From contig JAKQEK010000338.1 in the NCBI GenBank assembly GCA_029558535.1, forward strand, positions 1 to 48,862: a stretch of 48,862 nt of DNA. Reading direction: 5' to 3'. A model generated the notes under the pieces. That model searched no databases and was not told where the DNA came from. It saw only the letters and a list, made by a program, of their open reading frames with translations. Position numbers and translations under genes: made by a program. The stretch is from Bacteroidota bacterium (GTDB lineage Bacteria > Bacteroidota > Bacteroidia > Bacteroidales > ML635J-15). Positions 1 to 8,347 of the stretch are shown here, piece after piece; position 1 is the first letter of the stretch; every line of letters starts with the position of its first letter.

Positions 1-1563
1 AAAACAATGGAGATTCATTTACTGCCGGAGCCTGCACTTTTAGTACAAATAATCAGGAAATATCAGGAGATACTGAATTGAGTTTTTCCTCTGCAGTAAC
101 AATAGCTGGGGCAATTACAGTTGCTAATAAAATTTCGAATGGAATTACAATAACAGGAGTATTAAACGGTAACAATGCCGCATCAACATGGGAAAATGAT
201 ATAAATTCTGTTTTGTACTATAGAAATGCTACTGTACCAATGGCAACAGGAGTTTTGTCAGTTGATGCTTCGCCTAATATTGTGTATTATGATTTAAATG
301 GTGCGCAGGCTGTGAAAGGAGCAACTTACGACAATTTGATTTTATCCTCTGGAGGAACTAAAACTTTGACTGTTGTTACAACAGTAAATGATGATTTTAT
401 TATTAATTCTGGAGTTTCATTTAATCCCGCAGGCAATGATTTTACTGTTAGTGACACAACTTTAATTTATGGAACTTTTGCTGATGGAACAGCAGCCGGT
501 ACAACAAACTTACAGTACACCGAATTAAATGCTGGAACCATAAATGGTGGACGAACCGGTATCGTTAATATTCTTGGGGATTTGGACATAACAAACGGAG
601 ACGGAACTATCGGTCAGGTGGCATTAACAGTATCAGGAATAACGACTATAGGGAGTGGCAGAACCTTGACCTTAAATAGTAATACTGGAGTTAAGACTTT
701 TGGAGCAATAGAAAATAATGGCACATGGGTTTCAACTATAATTACAACTGCAGCAAATTTAGTGCTGCAAAATGGGATTGAAAACAATGGAGATTCATTT
801 ACTGCCGGAGCCTGCACTTTTAGTACAAATAATCAGGAAATATCAGGAGATACTGAATTGAGTTTTTCCTCCGCAGTAACAATAGCTGGGGCAATTACAG
901 TTACCAACAAAATTTCGAATGGCATTACAATGACGGGAGCATTAACCGGTGACAATGCTGCATCAACATGGGAAAATGATATAAACACTATTTTGTACTA
1001 TGGTAATGCTGCGGCTCCAATGGCAACAGGAGTTCTGTCAGCTGATGCTTCGCCTAATACTGTGTATTATGATTTAAATGGTGCGCAGGCTGTAAAAGGA
1101 GCAATTTACGATAATTTGATTTTATCCTCCGGGGGAGCAAAAACTTTAAATGCAGAAGCAACAGTTAATGATGATTTTATTATAAACGCGGGAGTTTCAT
1201 TCAATCCTACAAGCTATAATTTTACGGTAAGTGACACTACTATAATTTATGGTACATTTGCAGATGCAAATACAACGGGAACAACAAACTTACAATACGT
1301 TGAATTAATTGGTGGAGTAATAAATGGTGGAGCAGATGGTATTGTTAATATTCTCGGGGATTTTGATGTCATAAACGGAGATGGAATTATTGGCAGGGTA
1401 TGGTTAACAGTAAATGGAACAACCACAATAGAAAGTGGCAGGTCATTGACCTTAAACAATAATATTGGAATCAGAACTTTTGCCGGAGTATTAGAAAATT
1501 ATGGAACCTGGGTTTCGACAACAATCATTACTCCTGCAAATCTTGTATTTCAAAATGGAATAG
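1..1563 (+). repeat. Tandem ~780-bp coding repeat, two long units plus a diverged third beginning at 1564
   Basis: Bases 1-780 and 781-1563 align with one extra codon in the second unit. The first ~120 bases of each (1-122 against 781-902) differ at a single base (t92/c872), while other stretches are much more diverged. The repeat encodes the beta-rich units of the exported protein. Patchy identity suggests recombination or gene conversion between units. Confidence 0.9.
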
Positions 1564-3320
1564 AAAATAATGGGGATTCTTTTACTGCTGGAGCGATTAC
1601 TTTTGATGTAAATAATCAGGAATTAAGAGGTAGTACTTCATTTATGTTTACAGGTGCAGTATATTTGGCATCGGGAATTGAATTAACGAATAATGCCACA
1701 GTAGCGATAACAAGTACTTCAGTGGGTGCTTTGGGAGGGGCAACGTGGATACAGGCAGAAAACAGTACTTTAAATTATTCGGGTCAGACAATTACTGTAT
1801 TTTCATTAGATGCTACTGCCACAGGAAATACTATTTCATATAATAGGGCTGGAGCTCAAACTGTGTTTAATACAGTTTCTGGTAAATATTTTAACCTCAA
1901 TTTTGCAACATCTAACACAAAAACTTTGTCCGCAAATATTGATATCGAAGGTGATTTGTCAATTTCCGATAATGCCGTGTTTAGTGTTGGCACTTATGAT
2001 ATTAATATCGCAGGAAACTGGAATAATAGCAGTAATGCTGCTGATCCGTTTACTGAAGGTACCAGAACGGTTACATTTGATGGTACTTCTGCTCAAACAA
2101 TTTACAATACAGGCGATGCTGACGGGACAGGATTCTATAATTTTACAATAGACAATACATTTCCGGACGAAGCATTGACCTTGAACGCCAGGGTAAACAT
2201 TGCCGGGACATTAAATCTTCAGGAAGGGCATATTGTTACTGATGCTACTAATATTTTAGCGTTAGGGACAAATGCCAGTGTTTCGATAAGTGCGAGTCCT
2301 GATGAAAGTTTTGTAAAAGGACCAATGATAAATACTTATAATGTTTCGGCATCAGCAGTCACAAAAATTTTTCCAATAGGACAAGGAAACAAAATGCATC
2401 GTACAGATCTGACAATAAGACAAACAAATACGACAGCAACAGAATATACAGCTGATTTTATTTATTCCGGTGCAGACGATTTGGGATTTGATTTGCCGGG
2501 TACTATTGATAAAGTTTCTGAAGTTGACCAATGGATTATTTCCAACGGTGGAGCTTCAAATGTAAACACAGCTTCTGTAACTTTGTTTTATAATGGAGAA
2601 GATGTTGTGGATGATCCTTCAAATTTACGAGTGGTGAAAGATGATGGTGCAGGCAACTGGATTGATTTGGGAGGAAGTGGTTCAGCATCTACTGAAGGGG
2701 AAATTACTACTTCTGTCAACTTCACAGATATGGGGATTTTTACTCTGGCTAATGCCAAAGACGGCAATAATCCTTTACCGATAGAATTATTATCATTCGA
2801 TGCAAATGTTAAAAATGATTATGTTATTACAGAATGGACTACTGCCTCGGAAATTAATAACGATTATTTTACTGTTGAGAGAAGCACTAATGCTCAGGAT
2901 TTTGAAATTGTTGAGATTATATCTGGTGCCGGAAACAGTAATCAGGTAATCAATTATTCTCTTACTGATGTTAATCCATATTCAGGCATATCATATTACA
3001 GATTGAAACAAACTGATTTTGACGGAGTGTATTCCTATTCGAATATTGTTGCAGTAAAAATAGTGTCTAAAAATGAACTAACACTTACCGCTTGGCAGAA
3101 TGGTTCAAATTTATTTTTAAGCCTAATTTCAGATATAATAGGACAGTTAAAAATTGAAATATTTGATTGTACAGGTAAACTTGTTTTACAAAAATCAGAT
3201 TTTATTGAAAACAATGAAAGTATTATACAAATAGATAAATCCGGATTTATGCCCGGAATGTATATAATCAGATTAACTCTAGGAAGTTCGCAAAAGTCAG
3301 TAAAAGTATTTATAAATTAG
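1..3320 (+). CDS. T9SS-exported tandem-repeat protein, 5' end outside window (partial)
   Basis: The frame is open from base 3 to the TAG at 3318-3320, so the true start lies upstream; the TTG at 78 is an internal codon. About 1105 residues are visible. The first part consists of ~260-residue beta-rich repeats at 1-780 and 781-1563, with a diverged, shorter third copy from 1564. Repeat landmarks are ENNGDSFTAGA, STWENDIN, VYYDLNGAQAVKGA and INGGxxGIVNILGD. A middle region (about 2270-2760) leads into a PLPIELLSFDA segment and a C-terminal domain of about 80 residues with IFDCTGKLV, GMYIIRL and a terminal KVFIN. That ending is typical of type A T9SS sorting domains, so the protein is inferred to cross the outer membrane and be anchored or released at the cell surface. 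No catalytic motif is visible; adhesin or matrix protein is a guess. Family membership of the repeats is not recognised. Confidence 0.85.
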   Translation, partial: NNGDSFTAGACTFSTNNQEISGDTELSFSSAVTIAGAITVANKISNGITITGVLNGNNAASTWENDINSVLYYRNATVPMATGVLSVDASPNIVYYDLNGAQAVKGATYDNLILSSGGTKTLTVVTTVNDDFIINSGVSFNPAGNDFTVSDTTLIYGTFADGTAAGTTNLQYTELNAGTINGGRTGIVNILGDLDITNGDGTIGQVALTVSGITTIGSGRTLTLNSNTGVKTFGAIENNGTWVSTIITTAANLVLQNGIENNGDSFTAGACTFSTNNQEISGDTELSFSSAVTIAGAITVTNKISNGITMTGALTGDNAASTWENDINTILYYGNAAAPMATGVLSADASPNTVYYDLNGAQAVKGAIYDNLILSSGGAKTLNAEATVNDDFIINAGVSFNPTSYNFTVSDTTIIYGTFADANTTGTTNLQYVELIGGVINGGADGIVNILGDFDVINGDGIIGRVWLTVNGTTTIESGRSLTLNNNIGIRTFAGVLENYGTWVSTTIITPANLVFQNGIENNGDSFTAGAITFDVNNQELRGSTSFMFTGAVYLASGIELTNNATVAITSTSVGALGGATWIQAENSTLNYSGQTITVFSLDATATGNTISYNRAGAQTVFNTVSGKYFNLNFATSNTKTLSANIDIEGDLSISDNAVFSVGTYDINIAGNWNNSSNAADPFTEGTRTVTFDGTSAQTIYNTGDADGTGFYNFTIDNTFPDEALTLNARVNIAGTLNLQEGHIVTDATNILALGTNASVSISASPDESFVKGPMINTYNVSASAVTKIFPIGQGNKMHRTDLTIRQTNTTATEYTADFIYSGADDLGFDLPGTIDKVSEVDQWIISNGGASNVNTASVTLFYNGEDVVDDPSNLRVVKDDGAGNWIDLGGSGSASTEGEITTSVNFTDMGIFTLANAKDGNNPLPIELLSFDANVKNDYVITEWTTASEINNDYFTVERSTNAQDFEIVEIISGAGNSNQVINYSLTDVNPYSGISYYRLKQTDFDGVYSYSNIVAVKIVSKNELTLTAWQNGSNLFLSLISDIIGQLKIEIFDCTGKLVLQKSDFIENNESIIQIDKSGFMPGMYIIRLTLGSSQKSVKVFIN

Positions 3321-3453
3321 TTGTAATTATTAAGCTGACACCTATTTATCGCTTTTGTTATAGTATTTGTAGCCTACCTATAAGGCCATAATTTGACAAA
3401 TACAATTCCAAAAGCTATTGTTTAAGAATATTGAATCTGCTAAATAATTACAA
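3321..3453. repeat. MITE-like palindromic element, copy 1
   Basis: A ~133-bp sequence beginning directly after the stop codon of the upstream gene. Ends are inverted: TTGTAATTATTAAGC on the left and the complement of TTGTAATTATTTAGC on the right. Inside are paired arms GCTTTTG/CAAAAGC, GTATTTGT/ACAAATAC and GCCT/AGGC, so the whole element can fold as one long imperfect hairpin. A second copy lies at 17912-18095; 3348-3426 and 17936-18014 match at 78 of 79 bases. No ORF is present. It may also act as a terminator for the upstream gene. Confidence 0.8.
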
Positions 3454-3478
3454 TCAGAGAACAAATTTAAAAATGTAA

Positions 3479-3512
3479 GATTTCTCACCTTGTTCGGTAT
3501 GGCTGAGAAATC
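3479..3512. repeat. Hairpin with 9-bp perfect stem
   Basis: GATTTCTCA and TGAGAAATC are separated by 16 bases. There is no T-tract, so a simple terminator is unlikely. It may be a REP-type palindrome, but no second copy was noticed in this window. Confidence 0.45.
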
Positions 3513-3608
3513 ATTTACTTTAATATTTCACACATAACCTACTGGTAAATGGTTTTAGAAAATAAACTATAGAAAGCAGTAAAAGTATTTATAATTAAGA
3601 CAAAGAAT

Positions 3609-4049
3609 CTAAAACTCCTCCTCTTCTTCGTTTAAAACAGATTTACGCATATAGTATTCTTTCTGGTATCCGGCACTGTAAAACTGAATAACTGAAACTG
3701 AAGTGTCATTTAAATCCGTAATTTTAAACAAACTGCGACTGTTATATTTATCATAAGCAATATAATATGATGGAGCCACATCGTAATATATCTTTAGTTG
3801 AGCACGTTTTATTTCCCAACCAAAGCTGTCAACATCTCCTGAAGGGGCATAATGAGAAGCTCCACGGCTGTTAAGATTAAACTTATATGTTGGCATATTA
3901 TCTACAGGAAGATTATCGTTGCCGATTGGTATCCAATACCCAATAATGTCCTCTTCCCATTGAATGTCTGTATCGGTTTTGCCGCAAAAGACCAAAAATT
4001 GTGACAAAATTATCAGAATAATAAAAACCGAAAGTTTATTTTTTTTCAT
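3609..4049 (-). CDS. Small lipocalin-like putative lipoprotein
   Basis: 146 residues. The N-terminus has a lysine-rich start and a hydrophobic stretch ending at LVFCGK, a possible but non-canonical lipobox because Phe precedes Cys. The remainder (IIGYWIPIG near the start, short beta-strand-like segments, a final YYMRKSV) resembles the small lipocalin-like domains common in Bacteroidota lipoproteins. This is a fold-level guess, not a family assignment. It starts 7 bases after the stop of the 253-residue lipoprotein gene and looks like the last gene of the recQ operon. The C-terminus is a run of Glu. Function unknown. Confidence 0.7.
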   Translation of the reverse strand: MKKNKLSVFIILIILSQFLVFCGKTDTDIQWEEDIIGYWIPIGNDNLPVDNMPTYKFNLNSRGASHYAPSGDVDSFGWEIKRAQLKIYYDVAPSYYIAYDKYNSRSLFKITDLNDTSVSVIQFYSAGYQKEYYMRKSVLNEEEEEF

Positions 4050-4056
4050 TTTAAAA

Positions 4057-4818
4057 CTATTTATTTGCTGTATCCTGAGAAGGCTTTTTTATTATTTTTA
4101 CAGGAACTGCAACCGATTTGTAATCAGTATAAATGTTCCCGCCTTCATCTGCTGCGTTTTTAATTGAATTTGAATAAGTTCTTGTTAAATAATAATTTCC
4201 TTTGCCGGAGACAAGATTATCCATATCGGAAGGACTGATAACCACATAATCAGCACCTACAATATCTGTTGTTCCTGTTGCACAATTACCTTCATTATCA
4301 CAAATTGTCAGACAAACTGTTTCATGTGCAGCTAATGGTAGTCCTTCCCAATAAATAGAATTTTTTATATCCGCATCAATTAATTCGACAACTTTTGCTG
4401 TAACAGGATTTAATATTACACTGTTAAGAAATTCTTTATTTTCAGTATCAATAAATTTAAAGTTGAATTCACCAAGTCCTTTTAAATTGGTTTGATAATA
4501 ACAACCGCTGAAAGAATCAGATTTCTCTTCCATTTCGCTGTCATTTACAGTTACTTTACTTGGAGCGGAAAGTCTTAGCGTAGTACCTTTGTTTCCACCA
4601 AATCTGAATTGAGCTGTAACATTATAGGAATCTGGAGATTCAGCATCAAAATGTACAGTATAACTCTGATAAATTTTAGCTTGATTTACGTCTTTTGAAT
4701 CGGCAATTTCGCTTGAAGCACATGAAAATGTAAAATAAGCGGTGCTACTAATCATTAATAACACGATTAATTTAAAAGGATTATTCTTTAATCCATTGTA
4801 GTTTTTGTTCATCATCAT
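4057..4818 (-). CDS. Hypothetical lipoprotein overlapping the 3' end of recQ
   Basis: 253 residues from the ATG at 4818. A farther in-frame ATG at 4839 is possible. Two more ATG codons follow directly, at 4815 and 4812. The N-terminus has a hydrophobic stretch (PFKLIVLLMISSTAYF) and a good lipobox TFSC followed by ASS, so a periplasm- or outer-membrane-anchored lipoprotein is likely. The mature part is Asp/Ser/Thr-rich and beta-like, with no catalytic motif that I recognise. The start lies within the last codons of recQ in another frame, giving an overlap of about 38 bp, and the next lipoprotein gene follows after 7 bp. This suggests one transcript and possible translational coupling. Function unknown. 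Confidence 0.7.
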   Translation of the reverse strand: MMMNKNYNGLKNNPFKLIVLLMISSTAYFTFSCASSEIADSKDVNQAKIYQSYTVHFDAESPDSYNVTAQFRFGGNKGTTLRLSAPSKVTVNDSEMEEKSDSFSGCYYQTNLKGLGEFNFKFIDTENKEFLNSVILNPVTAKVVELIDADIKNSIYWEGLPLAAHETVCLTICDNEGNCATGTTDIVGADYVVISPSDMDNLVSGKGNYYLTRTYSNSIKNAADEGGNIYTDYKSVAVPVKIIKKPSQDTANK

Positions 4819-6688
4819 ATCTGATTTTTTTGTTTTCAAAAAGCCATTGAATTACTTTAATTATTCTGGATTCGTCACTATCTATTTTGTCTATTAATTC
4901 ATTAAGTAAACAAGGCTCTAAATTAAGAATATTTTTAATTTGTGACAAAATAATATCAAATTCGTATTTGCTTAAGTTAAGTTCATTTCTTCGGCTGCAT
5001 ACATCGCAACTGCCACAACGCTCCACGTTGGTTTCGCCGAAATATGCAAGTAGTTGCTGACTACGGCATTTGTTTTGACTTTCAGCATATAACAGCATAG
5101 ATTCCAACCTTTCAAGAGTTCTTTGCTTCTGTGCTTCCAGATCTTTTTTGTCGAATAAGATACTTTTGTCTTCTAGTCTTTCGCATATGAAATGAAGCAG
5201 GGGTTTGTTTATTCGTGGAATATATTGAATGATTTTATACTGTTGAAGTATTTTCAAGAGATTAATTATAGTTTCGACCGAAACTCCGGCTTTTTTTGCC
5301 AGATATTCTTCGCTGATATTAATGTAATCGTTAAAAAGCCCTGTATATGTTCTTAACAGCATCTTTATAAAGTTGTCGAGTTTTGCATTTTCAATTTGAA
5401 AACGATACAAGTCTTCTCTGTTGACAATAAATATTATTCTGGAAGTTGAATTAGCATCTTCTGAATATGATATCAATCCTGTTGATTCAAGTATTTTTAA
5501 CGAATTAAATGTAGTAAGAACGTCAATTTTGAATTTTTTCGCAAAATCAAAAATATCAAAAGGGAACTCAGAATCTTTTGCAGCTCCATAAGGTATCTGA
5601 AGGTAATTACATATAGCATTATAAACTTCAATCACTTTTTTTAATTCAGGGAAAGCAGTTGTAATATTTTTTTTGATTTGCGCTTTATCTGCAGTATTTA
5701 TCACCAGAAATGCCCAGGCTTTTTTACCATCTCTGCCGGCACGACCTGCTTCCTGAAAATATGCTTCGAGAGAGTCAGGCAAATCAAGATGCACAACAAG
5801 TCTTACGTCCGGTTTATCTATACCCATTCCGAAAGCATTTGTGCAAACCATTATCCGGATTGTGCCTTTTTGCCAGGCATTTTGCTTTTCGGCTCTGCTT
5901 GTAGCATCTAATCCGGCATGGTAATAATCGGCCGATATTCTGTATTTTTGTAATAATAGTGCATATTCTTTAGTCTTTCGTCTGTTCCTGACATAAATAA
6001 CTGCGCTGCCATCAATTTTTGTAATCAGTTTAAATAGTTGTTTGACTTTATCTTCTGTATTTATAACATAATACACAAGATTTTTTCGTTCGAAACTTTT
6101 CTGAAGAACATTTTTTTCTTTAAACTGTAATTTTTCCTGAATATCATCAACTACCTTTGGGGTAGCGGTTGCTGTTAATGCCAAAACAGGAACATCGGGC
6201 AAATGTTCCCGAATTTCTTTAATCTCAAGATATGATGGTCTGAAATCGTATCCCCATTGTGAAATACAATGAGCCTCGTCAACTGTAATCAAATTTACAG
6301 TCATAGATTTCAATCTTTCTCTGAAATAGAAATTTTTCAATCTTTCCGGCGATAAATATAAAAATTTATAATCACCGTTACAGACATTATTTAATGCTAT
6401 TTCTATCTCGGTCTTTGTCATTCCCGAATAAATTGCAGCAGCTTTTATATGTCTTTTCTGAAGATTTTCAACCTGATCTTTCATTAAAGCAATTAAGGGT
6501 GTTATTACCAAACAAACCCCTGGATTGGCAAGACTATAAACCTGAAATGTGATAGATTTACCACCACCTGTAGGCATAAGTCCTAAAGTGTCTTTACCTG
6601 ACGCTACAGATTCTACAATTTCTTCCTGTAGTTCTCGGAATCTATTATACCCCCAGTATTGTTGTAATATTTCTCTATATCTGCTCAA
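4781..6688 (-). CDS. recQ: ATP-dependent DNA helicase RecQ
   Basis: 635 residues. A superfamily 2 3'-5' helicase that unwinds DNA in recombination and replication-fork repair. Visible motifs: Walker A TGGGKS at 40-45, DEAH at 137-140 followed by CISQWGYDFR, LTATAT at 171-176, and motif VI QEAGRAGRDG at 312-321. The RecQ zinc-binding module is complete, with Cys541, 558, 561 and 564. After it comes a short region of about 70 residues that could form a winged helix; I see no room for an HRDC domain, so this is the shorter RecQ type. It is first in a minus-strand operon with two lipoprotein genes, an odd partnership for a repair helicase. It diverges from guaB across 152 bp. Confidence 0.95.
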   Translation of the reverse strand: MSRYREILQQYWGYNRFRELQEEIVESVASGKDTLGLMPTGGGKSITFQVYSLANPGVCLVITPLIALMKDQVENLQKRHIKAAAIYSGMTKTEIEIALNNVCNGDYKFLYLSPERLKNFYFRERLKSMTVNLITVDEAHCISQWGYDFRPSYLEIKEIREHLPDVPVLALTATATPKVVDDIQEKLQFKEKNVLQKSFERKNLVYYVINTEDKVKQLFKLITKIDGSAVIYVRNRRKTKEYALLLQKYRISADYYHAGLDATSRAEKQNAWQKGTIRIMVCTNAFGMGIDKPDVRLVVHLDLPDSLEAYFQEAGRAGRDGKKAWAFLVINTADKAQIKKNITTAFPELKKVIEVYNAICNYLQIPYGAAKDSEFPFDIFDFAKKFKIDVLTTFNSLKILESTGLISYSEDANSTSRIIFIVNREDLYRFQIENAKLDNFIKMLLRTYTGLFNDYINISEEYLAKKAGVSVETIINLLKILQQYKIIQYIPRINKPLLHFICERLEDKSILFDKKDLEAQKQRTLERLESMLLYAESQNKCRSQQLLAYFGETNVERCGSCDVCSRRNELNLSKYEFDIILSQIKNILNLEPCLLNELIDKIDSDESRIIKVIQWLFENKKIRYDDEQKLQWIKE

Positions 6689-6782
6689 AACTAAAAATCT
6701 AGATATTTTTACTTATCACTATAAGTCAAAACTCAAAATATAACGTTCATATTTTGTTTTTCATACAAATTTAACAAAAGTC

Positions 6783-6813
6783 TTTGACAAACTTGTAAAA
6801 AGTTGTATTTTCG
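6783..6813 (+). promoter_or_regulatory. Bacteroidota-type promoter of guaB
   Basis: TTTG at 6783-6786, a 19-base spacer, then TATTTTCG at 6806-6813, which matches the -7 consensus TAnnTTTG at all but one fixed base. The guaB ATG is 27 bases downstream. Confidence 0.6.
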
Positions 6814-6840
6814 TAAAATTTTATTTCAAAGGGATCTACA

Positions 6841-8316
6841 ATGAAAAATGAAACTAAAATAGTACTCGAAGGGCTTACATTTGATGATGTTTTATTAATT
6901 CCGGCTTATTCGGAAATATTGCCCAATAAAGTAAATATAACATCGAGATTTTCAAGAAATATTATAATTAATACTCCAATTGTTTCCGCTGCAATGGATA
7001 CGGTTACTGATAGTAAGATGGCAATTGCCATGGCACGTGAAGGAGGAATAGGCGTCATTCACAAGAATATGTCAGTTGCAGATCAGGCAAAACACGTATA
7101 TCAGGTAAAAAGAGCTGAAAATGCCATGATATTAAATCCTGTAACGATTAATATAAACGAAAGAGTAGGAGATGCAAAAAAAATAATGTCTGATTACAAT
7201 ATTGGTGGGATTCCTGTCGTTGATGCAGATAATAAATTAAAAGGAATTGTTACGAGCAGAGATATGCGTTTTCAGAGTGATATGAGCCTTCCAATAAAGG
7301 AAATAATGACTTCGGAAAACCTAATAACAACTGAGCAAGGAATTGAACTTGATGATGCTAAGGGCATATTTATGAAATATCGCATCGAAAAATTGCCGGT
7401 AGTTGACAGATCAGGCAAACTGGTTGGTTTAATTACATATAAGGATATTACAAAAGCATCGGACGCGCCACACTCTTGTAAAGATTCTCATGGCAGACTT
7501 AGAGTTGCAGCAGCTGTTGGTATTTCAGGTGATAGTATGAAACGAATGGAGGCTTTAGTCGAGGCAGGTGTTGATGCCATTGTCATAGATACAGCTCACG
7601 GACATACCAAAAATGTAAATACAGTTTTAAAAGAAGCCCGTAAAAAATTCGCAAATATTGATATTATTATTGGAAATATCGCAACTGCTGATGCAGCCAA
7701 AATGCTTGCAGACAATGGAGCAGATGCCGTTAAAGTTGGAATAGGTCCCGGCTCCATTTGTACAACACGTGTTGTGGCAGGAGTAGGTGTTCCCCAATTA
7801 TCAGCAATTATGAATGTTGCCGGAGCACTTAAAGGAACAGGAATTCCTTTAATTGCTGATGGCGGTATTAGATATTCAGGTGATATTGTTAAAGCAATTG
7901 CTGCAGGGGCACATTCCATTATGGCCGGCGGTTTATTTGCAGGTACCGAAGAAGCTCCGGGTGAAACGATAATATTTAACGGCAGAAAATTTAAATCATA
8001 TCGAGGTATGGGTTCTGTTGAAGCTATGCAAATGGGTTCGAAAGATCGCTATTTCCAAGATATGGAAGACGATATTAAAAAGCTTGTACCTGAAGGTATA
8101 TCTGGTCGCGTTCCTTACAAAGGCACACTTAATGAGGTAATTTACCAACTTGTTGGTGGACTTAAAGCAGGAATGGGTTATTGCGGTGCTGAAAATATTG
8201 ATATTTTACATGAAAATTCGAAATTTGTGAGAATTACTTCGAGCGGAGTAGTCGAAAATCATCCTCACGATGTTACTATTACACGCGAAGCTCCAAATTA
8301 TTCAAGATTTGATTAA
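6841..8316 (+). CDS. guaB: Inosine-5'-monophosphate dehydrogenase
   Basis: 491 residues, the usual length. Oxidises IMP to XMP with NAD+, the committed step of GMP synthesis in the cytosol. The N-terminus [17 protein letters not shown] is diagnostic. Two CBS motifs occupy about residues 95-205 inside the TIM barrel. The phosphate-binding and catalytic loop GPGSICTTR contains the nucleophile Cys307, and [10 protein letters not shown] lies later in the barrel. It is preceded by a good promoter and followed after 25-31 bases by the parvulin gene cluster, so the folding genes may be read through from this promoter. No terminator is visible after it. Confidence 0.97.
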   Translation: MKNETKIVLEGLTFDDVLLIPAYSEILPNKVNITSRFSRNIIINTPIVSAAMDTVTDSKMAIAMAREGGIGVIHKNMSVADQAKHVYQVKRAENAMILNPVTININERVGDAKKIMSDYNIGGIPVVDADNKLKGIVTSRDMRFQSDMSLPIKEIMTSENLITTEQGIELDDAKGIFMKYRIEKLPVVDRSGKLVGLITYKDITKASDAPHSCKDSHGRLRVAAAVGISGDSMKRMEALVEAGVDAIVIDTAHGHTKNVNTVLKEARKKFANIDIIIGNIATADAAKMLADNGADAVKVGIGPGSICTTRVVAGVGVPQLSAIMNVAGALKGTGIPLIADGGIRYSGDIVKAIAAGAHSIMAGGLFAGTEEAPGETIIFNGRKFKSYRGMGSVEAMQMGSKDRYFQDMEDDIKKLVPEGISGRVPYKGTLNEVIYQLVGGLKAGMGYCGAENIDILHENSKFVRITSSGVVENHPHDVTITREAPNYSRFD

Positions 8317-8347
8317 TTATTATTTACTAACTTAAAATAATATGTGT

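Noticed and set aside
1810..2151. A 113-codon frame overlapping the exported repeat protein
   Set aside because: It lies in another frame of a clearly coding region, has biased hydrophobic composition typical of a shadow frame and no independent start signal.
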